Shown piece after piece: positions 9,334 through 17,500 of a DNA stretch of 64,000 nucleotides (its first letter is position 1; each line of letters starts with the position of its first letter). This DNA comes from Myxococcales bacterium (lineage in GTDB: Bacteria; Myxococcota; Myxococcia; Myxococcales; JAKAPL01), in NCBI GenBank assembly GCA_021807105.1, contig JAKAPL010000007.1, positions 1 to 64,000 on the forward strand, given 5' to 3'. The notes under the pieces were generated by a model, which saw only the letters and a program-made list of their open reading frames with translations, did not search any database and was not told the DNA's origin. The position numbers and the translations under genes were made by a program.

Positions 9334-11163
9334 TCACGCCTCCTCCGGGTGTCGCCGCCGCCATTTCGGGGTCAGCGCGTCCAGGACGCCGAGCCCGGTG
9401 AGCAGGAAGCCCAGGAACACCCACGGCGCGCCGGGGTCGCGGACGACCTCGAGGCCCGAATAGGTGGGGTCGTGCTCGTCGAAGTTCACCTGGTAGAGCT
9501 TCCACGGCCCGAGGGTCATCGGGCGGTTGACCGCGACGACGGCGGTCTCGGTCCGCCCGTCCCGTACGGCCGTGATCCGGCTGCGGTAGGCGCGGACCTC
9601 CGCCGGCCGCCTCTCGAACGTCAGCACCGCCGCCCCCGCGAGCTTCACGGCGTCCCCGTCCCTCGCCGACAGGAGCGTCCTGCCGTCCGGCCCGGGGACG
9701 CCGCGCACGTCCACCTCGACGGCCGGGTTCTTCTCCTGCGCCGAGGCGCTCGAAGGCCGGTGGACCACCCGCGCCGAGGCGAGGAGGCGGGAGAGCCGCA
9801 CCCGCCCGTCGAGGAGCGTGAGCCCGTCCGCGTAGGGTTGGACCGACCGGCCTCCGTGATCGACGACCGTGACCTCCCGCCGGGACGCGTCCACCGTGAC
9901 CGCCCGCTCGACCGGCGTCGCGGGGACGAAGCGATAGCCCACGTCGGGGACGCCGTCGTCCTTCTCGCCGTGGCCCGCGAAGTTCGCGTAGAGCCACCGG
10001 TGGACGAGCTGCCCCCCCGTCGTGATCTGGACCTCGAGCGTCGGGTTCTCGGGGCCGGAGGGGCGGTCGTAGGCCGAACGGGTCCCGATGTCGTAGCCGA
10101 AGCGGCGGAAGAAGCGGAGCGCCTTGATCGAGACCCCGCCGGGGAACCGGACCTCGCCGCCGGGGCGGACGGGCTGGGTCACGCCGTCGAGGGTGAGGAG
10201 GTGCTCGCCGCGCGCGGGCGGTCCGGCCGAGCGCGCGCCGAGCCGCACGGCCACCGTGCCGTCGAGGGAGTCGGCCCGGTCGCGGCCGGACGCGAGCAGC
10301 TCGTCCTGGCCGTCGATCGAGACGCGCAGCGCCGGCTCCCCGCCGGCGGTCTCCTCCAACTCGTCGTTCACCACGAGGTCCGGGTAGTAGCCCTGGACGG
10401 TGAACCGGCCTCCACCCGGCAGCCGGTGCCAGACGCCGCGGTCGATCGGGAAGCTCGCCGCGAGCGACCAGCCGTGGCCCTTCGGCCGGTAGACCGCGAG
10501 CCGGTAGCGGTCCTCGTAACGGTCGACGTCGAACTGATCGAGCTTTACGGAGAAGCCGAGGTCGACGGTCCCGGCGGGCATCCCGCTCCGGTCGAGGACG
10601 GCGGTCGTCGCGGCCGGGCCTCCCACGTGGAGGTCGACTCTTCCCTTGATCGCGTACATCGCCGACAGCCCACCCCCGGCCACCATGGAGAAGAGCCCGA
10701 GGTGGGCAAAGAAGAAGCCGAGGTTCTTCCGGCGCGGCGGCCACCGCTGGACCATCGAGATCGCGAGGCCGGCGAAGAGCAGCCCGACGAGGGCCGCGAA
10801 CCAGAACGTGTGCGCGACGTAGGGCAACCCGAGCCCGATGATCGCGCCCGCGAGCCTCCCGTACGCGGCGCGGTAGGTCTCCTCCGGCTTCTGCTGGAGT
10901 ACGATCGTGCCGATGGCCGCCGCCCCCGCGAGGGAGAGGAGGACCGTGGCCGCGAAGCCGAAGCCCCCGAGCCGGTTGCCGAGCCGCCTGGGCCGGGCGA
11001 GGCCGACGGCCGTCAAGCCGAGCCCGGTCAGCGCGGCGACCGCCACGAGCGCCGCCGGCCTCGGCGCGATGAGCCATTGCGCGAGTGCGCCGGACGTGAT
11101 CGCGAGGGGCGCGATCAGCGACGTCCAACCGGCCCACGGGCGGTGGCTGCGGGCTGTTCCCAT
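9334..11163 (-). CDS. resB: ResB-like cytochrome c biogenesis protein
   Basis: The protein has 609 residues. The N-terminal ~180 residues hold about five membrane segments, a large extracytoplasmic domain follows (roughly 200-560), and one last membrane helix lies near the C terminus. This is the ResB/Ccs1 layout. ResB works with CcsA in System II to deliver reduced apocytochrome and haem for thioether formation. It is the first gene of the conduit operon. The ATG at 11163 has no visible ribosome binding site and lies only about 7 bases after the start site predicted by the sigma-54 motif at 11181-11196, so a nearly leaderless message is implied. The next possible start would cut into the first helix. 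Confidence 0.88.
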   Translation of the reverse strand: MGTARSHRPWAGWTSLIAPLAITSGALAQWLIAPRPAALVAVAALTGLGLTAVGLARPRRLGNRLGGFGFAATVLLSLAGAAAIGTIVLQQKPEETYRAAYGRLAGAIIGLGLPYVAHTFWFAALVGLLFAGLAISMVQRWPPRRKNLGFFFAHLGLFSMVAGGGLSAMYAIKGRVDLHVGGPAATTAVLDRSGMPAGTVDLGFSVKLDQFDVDRYEDRYRLAVYRPKGHGWSLAASFPIDRGVWHRLPGGGRFTVQGYYPDLVVNDELEETAGGEPALRVSIDGQDELLASGRDRADSLDGTVAVRLGARSAGPPARGEHLLTLDGVTQPVRPGGEVRFPGGVSIKALRFFRRFGYDIGTRSAYDRPSGPENPTLEVQITTGGQLVHRWLYANFAGHGEKDDGVPDVGYRFVPATPVERAVTVDASRREVTVVDHGGRSVQPYADGLTLLDGRVRLSRLLASARVVHRPSSASAQEKNPAVEVDVRGVPGPDGRTLLSARDGDAVKLAGAAVLTFERRPAEVRAYRSRITAVRDGRTETAVVAVNRPMTLGPWKLYQVNFDEHDPTYSGLEVVRDPGAPWVFLGFLLTGLGVLDALTPKWRRRHPEEA

Positions 11164-11180
11164 AATCCAGCGAGCGCAAA

Positions 11181-11196
11181 AGCAAGCGTCGTGCCG
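11181..11196 (-). promoter_or_regulatory. Sigma-54 (-24/-12) promoter of the resB-ccsA-cytochrome operon
   Basis: On the minus strand the sequence reads CGGCACGACGCTTGCT. It keeps the invariant GG and GC with exactly ten bases between them, and matches GGCAC-N5-TTGC, the core of the sigma-54 consensus. Transcription would start about position 11170, seven bases before the resB ATG. The neighbouring divergent genes encode a sensor kinase and a sigma-54-dependent activator, which fits. The motif is directly visible; its activity is inferred. Confidence 0.75.
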
Positions 11197-11317
11197 AGCC
11201 GGCGATGCGTGAATTGCCCCACCGGCATCGCTCTTTGTCTCGTTCCTGCCGGAAAGAGTTGCGGCGGCCGTTCACCCGGAGGACTTTCCTGCGCCACCCG
11301 GCGGCGCGCGCCTGGGC

Positions 11318-12853
11318 ATGGCCGGTCTGGTACGGTCCTTGCTGTCTCCCGCCTCCGTGGCTTCGCCGATCCAGATGCTCCACGATGGCTGGAGCCGGCT
11401 CGAGCGCTCCCTGCGGGCGCGCATCCTCGTCCCCACGAGCGTCCTCTTCACCGCGACCCTCGCGACCATGGTCGCCGCCGCCGCCGCGATCCATGGCGCC
11501 CAGATCGAGGAGGCGGCCCGCGACCACGCCGAGCTCTCCGCGAACCTGATCGCCGGCACCGTCTCCGCCGCGCTCGCCGACGCGGGCGGCGAGGGCGCCG
11601 GCGACGAGCTCTCGTCCGCGATGGCGGTGATTCGCCGGCACCACGAAGACATCAGTTGGATCTCGTTCCTCGCCCCCGGGGGCGAGGTCGTCCTGTCGAC
11701 CCGGCCGGAGCTGCTCGGCTCGTTCCCCTGGCCAGCCGGGAGCCTCGCCGCGAAGCTCGTGGTCCAGCGCGACACGTACGCCGTCCTCCGTCCGGTCCTG
11801 GTCCCGCCCTGCCGCGAGTGCAGCGCGAGGCCCGTGCTGGCGGGTTGGCTGGAGCTCCGCTTCTCCCGCGCCGCCTCCCGGGCGGCCCACGAGCGGCTCG
11901 ATCGCACGCTGCTGCTCACCGCGGTCCCCTCGCTCCTGCTCCTGCTCGCCATCGCCTGGTGGCTGCTCGGACGCGAGGCGATTCGCCCCCTGCGGCGGCT
12001 GGTCTCCGTCATGCGGACCGCGGAGGAAGGGAGCTACGACGTGTTCGCGGACGAGGGGCGGCCCGACGAGCTGGGCCTCGCCGCGCGGGGCTTCGACGCG
12101 GTGCTCGCGACCTTGCGCAAGAGCCAGGACGAGCTGACGGCGGTCTACCGGGAGCGGCTCGAACGCGCGGACCGCTTCGCGCTCGTCGGCGAGGTCGCGA
12201 CCGGGCTCGCCCACGAGATCAAGAACCCGCTCGCCGGCCTCTCCGGCGCCCTGGAGCTGCTCGCCGAGGACCTCGCCACCGTCCCCGCGCACGCCGAGGT
12301 CGTCGCCGAGATGCGCCGCCAGGTCGCCCGGCTCGCGGGCACGATGGAAGCCCTGCTCGGCTTCGCGCGTCCCGGCAAGCCGCGGATGGAGCGGATCCTC
12401 GTCAACGCCTCGCTCGCCCGGGCGCTCTTCCTCGTCGAGCACCAGGGCGCCTTCTCGCGCATCCGCGTCGTGCGCTCCCTCGCGGCGGACCTCCCGCCGG
12501 TCTCCGGCGACGCCGGGCAGCTCGAACAGGTCTTCTTGAACCTCTGCCTCAACGCCTGCCAGGCGATGGCGCGGGACGGCGGCACGCTGACCGTGCGGAC
12601 GCGGGCAAGGGACGGCGGCGTGGTGGTCGAGCTCGCGGACACGGGGCCCGGCATCCCGGTCGCCGCTCGCCCGCGGATCTTCCAGCCGTTCTTCACGACC
12701 CGCGAGAAGGGCAACGGCCTCGGCCTCGCCATCTCGGAGCGGATCGTGAGCGAGCACGGCGGCCGGATCGCCTTCATCTGCCCCCCCGCGGGCGGCACGC
12801 TCTTCACGGTCACGCTCCCCGCCGCCGCGGGGGGGTTACGGGAGGCGGCCTAG
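11318..12853 (+). CDS. Sensor histidine kinase, probable regulator of the electron conduit
   Basis: The protein has 511 residues. Two membrane helices (about residues 38-62 and 200-222) enclose a ~135-residue periplasmic sensor domain, followed by a HAMP-like linker, a HisKA domain with the phospho-acceptor in LAHEIKNPL (His near residue 294), and an HATPase domain with NLCLNACQAM, DTGPGIP and GNGLGLAI motifs. The periplasmic domain has PPCRECS near residues 162-168. Related sensors often carry CxxCH there, so this may be a haem site that lost its His or a redox CxxC pair. It lies divergent from the conduit operon and just before a matching response regulator. Its TAG stop lies in the edge of element A. 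Confidence 0.85.
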   Translation: MAGLVRSLLSPASVASPIQMLHDGWSRLERSLRARILVPTSVLFTATLATMVAAAAAIHGAQIEEAARDHAELSANLIAGTVSAALADAGGEGAGDELSSAMAVIRRHHEDISWISFLAPGGEVVLSTRPELLGSFPWPAGSLAAKLVVQRDTYAVLRPVLVPPCRECSARPVLAGWLELRFSRAASRAAHERLDRTLLLTAVPSLLLLLAIAWWLLGREAIRPLRRLVSVMRTAEEGSYDVFADEGRPDELGLAARGFDAVLATLRKSQDELTAVYRERLERADRFALVGEVATGLAHEIKNPLAGLSGALELLAEDLATVPAHAEVVAEMRRQVARLAGTMEALLGFARPGKPRMERILVNASLARALFLVEHQGAFSRIRVVRSLAADLPPVSGDAGQLEQVFLNLCLNACQAMARDGGTLTVRTRARDGGVVVELADTGPGIPVAARPRIFQPFFTTREKGNGLGLAISERIVSEHGGRIAFICPPAGGTLFTVTLPAAAGGLREAA

Positions 12854-13034
12854 GAGGCTGGTGTGAAATGGCTGCCTGCTGCGAAAGCCGATCCCTTCGC
12901 TGCGACGGGCGGCCTCGTCGCTTCGCTGCTCAACGTACTGCAAAGAGTACGTCTGACGCTGCTCACTCCTCGGGCGCCCGTCTCGCCTCGGTCTCGGTTT
13001 TCTCGCGACGGCACCCATTCACACCAGCCTCCTA
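12851..13034. mobile_element. Element A, copy 1: ~180-bp inverted-repeat element flanked by TA
   Basis: The body runs 12853-13032 with TA at 12851-12852 and again at 13033-13034. The ends are imperfect inverted repeats of about 19 bases beginning GGAGGCTGGTGTGAA. Inside is a perfect hairpin with arms ACGTACT and AGTACGT. A second copy, about 90% identical by eye and inverted, lies at 55418-55604. Size, terminal repeats and TA flanks fit a non-autonomous transposon of the Tc1/mariner-IS630 kind. No transposase is coded. The TA followed by G gives the TAG stop of the kinase gene. It separates the kinase gene from its response regulator gene. Confidence 0.75.
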
Positions 13035-13095
13035 GCGTGCCCGGCGCGACCTGCCACGGAGGACCCTCCCGCGGCGGCCCGCCGAGGGGGCCCGC

Positions 13096-14445
13096 GTGAA
13101 CGCGCGCGTGCTCGTCGTCGACGACGAGAAGCTCATCCGCTGGTCCGTCGGCGAGCGGCTCGACCGCAGCGGCCACGAGGTCTGGACGGCCGAGTCCGGC
13201 GAGCGGGCGTTGGAGATGCTCGCCGAATGCCGCCCCGACGTGATGCTCCTCGACGTGCGGCTCGGGCAGCTCGACGGCCTGGAGACGCTCCGGCGCGCGC
13301 TCGTCTCCCGGCCGGACCTGGTCGTCGTGATGATGTCCGCCCACGGCTCGATCGACGTCGCCGTCGAGGCGATGAAGCACGGGGCCGTGGACTTCCTCGT
13401 CAAGCCCTTCACCCTGGAGACGCTCGACGCCGCGGTGGATCGCGCCGCCGCCGCCGCCGCGGTCCGCCGGCAGATGTCGTCCGCGGTGGAGCTCTCCCCC
13501 GGCGGCGCGGACGCCCTCATCGGCGATTCGGCCGCCCTGCGCGAGATCCGCGAGGTCGTCACGCGGCTCGCCTCGAGCAAGACGACCACCGTCCTCATCG
13601 AGGGCGAGAGCGGGTCGGGCAAGGAGGTCGTCGCCCGCGCCATCCACTTCGGCAGCCCGCGCGCGGGCAAGCCCTTCCTCGAGGTCAACTGCGCCGCCCT
13701 CCCCGAATCGCTGCTCGAATCCGAGCTGTTCGGCCACGAGCGCGGGGCCTTCACCGACGCGCGGATCCAGAAGCGCGGCCTCGTCGAGCTGGCCGACGGC
13801 GGCTCGGTGATGCTCGACGAGATCGGCGACCTCCCGGCGGGCGGCCAGGCGAAGCTGCTCCGCCTGCTGGAGGCGAAGAGCTTCCGGCGGGTCGGCGGCG
13901 TGCAGGAGCTGTACTCGGACACCCGGGTCATCGCGGCGACCAACGCCGATCTCGAGCGGCGCGTCGCGGACGGGACTTTCCGGGCCGACCTCTTCTTCCG
14001 GCTCGCCGTCGTGCGGATCATCGTGCCCCCCTTGCGCGACCGGAGGGACGACGTCCCGGCGCTCGCCGCTTTCTTCGTCGCCCGTTACAACCAGGAGACG
14101 AACGGGTCGGCGCGGGGCATCTCCCCCGAGGCCATCGAGCGGCTCGTCTCGTACCACTGGCCCGGCAACGTCCGCGAGCTGCGCAACGTGATCGAGCGCG
14201 CCTTCGCGCTCCACCCCGACCTGGATGAGATCCGCCCCGAGCACCTGCCCCCCACCCTCCACGCGCGCGACCCCGCGGCGTCGCCGGGCGGGCACGAGAG
14301 CCCGCTGACGCTGGAGGCGGCCGAGCGGAGGATGATCCACGACGCCCTCGGCCGCGCCCACGGCAACCGCAGCCAGGCCGCCCGCCTCCTCGGCGTGACC
14401 CGGGACACCCTGCGCTACCGGTTGAAGAAGTTCGGGATGGGCTGA
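13096..14445 (+). CDS. NtrC-family sigma-54-dependent response regulator
   Basis: The protein has 449 residues. The receiver domain (1-120) has the acidic pair D9/D10, phospho-acceptor D53, Ser in MMSAHGS and Lys in VKPF. The AAA+ domain (about 140-375) has Walker A GESGSGKE, Walker B VMLDEIGD and an arginine-finger region. Its sigma-54 contact loop reads GAFTDA near residue 217 instead of the usual GAFTGA. The C terminus is a Fis-type helix-turn-helix (RSQAARLLGVTRDTLRYRLKK). Phosphorylation by the adjacent kinase should trigger ATP-driven opening of sigma-54 promoters, and the nearest such promoter is that of resB. GTG start; element A lies between it and the kinase gene. Confidence 0.9.
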   Translation: MNARVLVVDDEKLIRWSVGERLDRSGHEVWTAESGERALEMLAECRPDVMLLDVRLGQLDGLETLRRALVSRPDLVVVMMSAHGSIDVAVEAMKHGAVDFLVKPFTLETLDAAVDRAAAAAAVRRQMSSAVELSPGGADALIGDSAALREIREVVTRLASSKTTTVLIEGESGSGKEVVARAIHFGSPRAGKPFLEVNCAALPESLLESELFGHERGAFTDARIQKRGLVELADGGSVMLDEIGDLPAGGQAKLLRLLEAKSFRRVGGVQELYSDTRVIAATNADLERRVADGTFRADLFFRLAVVRIIVPPLRDRRDDVPALAAFFVARYNQETNGSARGISPEAIERLVSYHWPGNVRELRNVIERAFALHPDLDEIRPEHLPPTLHARDPAASPGGHESPLTLEAAERRMIHDALGRAHGNRSQAARLLGVTRDTLRYRLKKFGMG

Positions 14446-14536
14446 GCCGCTCCCGGGGAGGTCGTGCCGTGCGCAGGCGCGAGGAGGCTCCTGCGAAGGG
14501 CGGGATGGGGACGCGGGTAGATCCAGGCTCCTTGCA

Positions 14537-14566
14537 TTGACAGCCGGATGGATCGCAGGCGACAGT
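14537..14566 (+). promoter_or_regulatory. Weak candidate sigma-70-type promoter before the protease gene
   Basis: A perfect TTGACA hexamer lies at 14537-14542. At 18 bases spacing the -10 position reads GACAGT (14561-14566), which matches TATAAT at only three positions. The protease start is 30 bases further on. Only the -35 hexamer is convincing, so this is a guess. Confidence 0.25.
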
Positions 14567-14595
14567 AGCCGCTCCCGCCCACCGGAGCCTTCCCG

Positions 14596-17500
14596 ATGCG
14601 CATCCGAATCGTCCTCCTCGCTCCCCTCGCCCTCCTCGCCGCGCCGGCGGCCCTCGCCGTCAATCCCGCGTGGCCGAACCCGGAGGCGACGCGCGACCAG
14701 CTCGCCCTCCCCCAGAACTGGCCCGACGACCCGGGCTACGGCTACCTGTACCGCGACACGTGCAGCTCGGGTCCGCTCAAGGGGCAGCAGGTCTGGCGCC
14801 CCCAGCAGGGGCAATGGAACCTCTGGGGCTTCTACCCGCCCGACACCGAGGACCCCTGCGGCGATCCGAACTCGATGCCGTGGCTGCTCGGGAAGACCCT
14901 CTCGCCGCAGGAGCGGGCGGTGATGCGGGGGACGGGCATGTCCGCGGACGTGGCCTGGACCATGACCACCGGCGACCCCCGGGTGATCATCGCCGTCCAC
15001 GACTCGGGTGCCGAGTGGGACGACCGCGACCTCGTCAACAAGTGGTATCTGAACAAGGGGGAGCTGCCGGTGCCGCTGCACGCGGACGGCACGCCCTGCG
15101 CGGACTACGACTGCAACGGGGACGGCGTCTTCAACGTGCTCGACTACACCTCCGGCCGCGGTCACGATCAGCCGGACATCTCCATCGTCACCGACCCGCG
15201 CATCACCGGCTTTCCGTGCCCCGCGAGCCTGCCGAACTGCAAGCCCGGCGGCGACACGAACGGCAACGGCATCCTCGACCCCGAGGACCTGATCGTCATC
15301 TTCTCCGACGGGAAGGACAACGATCACGACGGGTTCGTGGACGACATCTGCGGCTGGGACTTCTTCCAGGGCGACAACGACCCGTTCGACGACGTCCACT
15401 ACGGCCACGGCACGGGCGAGGCGGAGGACTCGTCCGCCGAGGCGAACAACGGCATCGGCAACGCGGGCGTCTGCGCCGACTGCCGCGTCCTGCCGGTCCG
15501 GGTGGGCGACAGCTTCATCGCCGACGCGAGCCACTTCGGCGAGGGCGTCCTCTTCTCCCTGTCCCAGGGGGCGAGCGTGATCCAGGAGGCGCTGGGGACG
15601 CTCGACAACTCGCCGCTCATGCAGCGGGCGATCGACGCCGCCTACGCGCAGGGCGCCATCATCATCGCCTCGGCCGCGGACGAGGACAGCCAGCACCACA
15701 ACTACCCGTCGAACGCCGAGCACACCTTCGTCGTCCACGCCATCCGCAACGACAACCAGCCCCAGGACGCGACCTCGTTCATCCGCTTCAACGACTGCTC
15801 CAACGGCGGCGCCCACCTGGAGCTGTCCACCCCGGGGGCCTCGTGCTCGTCGGAGGCGACCGGCAAGAGCGCCGGCCACGCGGGGCTCGTCTACTCGGCG
15901 ATGCTGAAGTTCCACCCGAAGGATCCGCCCCTCTCCGCGGCGGAGGTCATGCAGCTCATGCAGCAGACCTCCGAGGACATCGACGTGCCCGGCTCCGCGA
16001 CCGACCCGACGCTCTATCCCTCGGGGCCCGGCTGGGACCTCTGGTTCGGCTTCGGCCGCAACGACGTGGGCGCCTCGGTCGCCGCGGTCCGCGACGGGGC
16101 GATCCCGCCGGAGGTGGACGTGACCTCGCCGCGCTGGTTCGAGACGGTGGATCCGTCGCAGACCCCGAGCCTCACGATCGTCGGGCGGGTCGCCGCGCGC
16201 CGGGCGGCCTCGTTCGACTACCAGGTGCAGGCGGCGGCCGGAGTGCAGCCGGCCCCCTCGGCCTTCGTGACCGTGGGGGGCGCCAAGGGGCTCTCGTCCC
16301 CGGTCGACGGCACGCTCGGGACCGCGGACCTCGCGAGCCTGATGCCGGACGCCGAGGCGGCCGCGACGATGGACGTGAACCAGTTCGCCGCGACCGTCGT
16401 GGTCACCGCCGTCGCCCACTACGGCGGGGCCATCGGGGACGTGACCGGGACGTTCCGCAAGAGCTTCTTCATCCACCGCGACCCGGATCTCTTCGCCGGC
16501 TTCCCCCTCTGGCTGGGCGCCTCGGGCGAATCCTCCCCGCACTTCGTGGACCTCGACGGCACGGGGCAGCACGACACGCTCGTCGTCGCGACGGCGGACG
16601 GCCGCGTCCACGCGATCGAGGCGGACGGGAGCGAGCGGCCGGGCTGGCCCGTAGAGACCGCGCCGCTGCCCGACGTCGCCGCGAACCCCGCGGTGCCCGC
16701 CTACGGCCCCGGCGGGCCGGCGGCGGGGACCGCGCAGGCGATCGACGCGACCGTCGCCGCCGGCAGCCTCCACGGCGATGGGACGATCCAGGTCGTCGCC
16801 GCCACCAACGACGGCGCGCTCTGGGCGTGGAACGCCGACGGCTCGGTCGTCTCCGGCTTCCCGGTCCACGCCGACCCGAGCCACTACCTCGATGGGACGA
16901 ACGACACGACCGACGGCGACGGCATGCAGATCGTCTACAACCTCGGGAAGGGGTTCTTCGCCTCGCCCGCGCTCGCCGATCTCGACGGGAACGGCAGGCT
17001 GTCGATCATCGCGCCGGGCGAGGACGGCTGGCTCTACGTCTGGGACGACAAGGGCAACCCCCGCCTCGGCTTTCCGGTCGAGATCTTCGACCCGGAGGGC
17101 GGCGCGGCGGAGGGGGTGAAGAAGATCATGCACGGGCGCCTCATGACCACGGCCGCGGTGGGCGACATCAACGGGGACGGCAAGCCGGAGATCGTGATCG
17201 GGTCCAACGAGGTGTACGGGACCGGGGGCAGCCGGGCGTACGCGGTCTGGGCCGACGGGGCCGCCCACGCGGGAGGGCCCTTCCTCCCCGGCTGGCCGGT
17301 CCGCCTCAAGGGGCTCGAGAACGACTTCCTGCCCGACGTGGGGCAGGGGACTCCCAACTGCGCCGCCCTCGCCGATCTCGAGGGGAAGGGGACGCTCGAC
17401 GTGGAGATCAACGGCATGACCGCGGCGCCGACGTTCTTCGACGGGGCGGGCCGGCTGTTGGGCGTGGCCGACGACGCGAACGTGGGGGTGAAGGCGACGA

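Noticed and set aside
12853-13018. Small protein gene inside element A
   Set aside because: The frames in the two copies differ in start, frame and length; the shared part is DNA-level similarity in all frames, not protein-level conservation.
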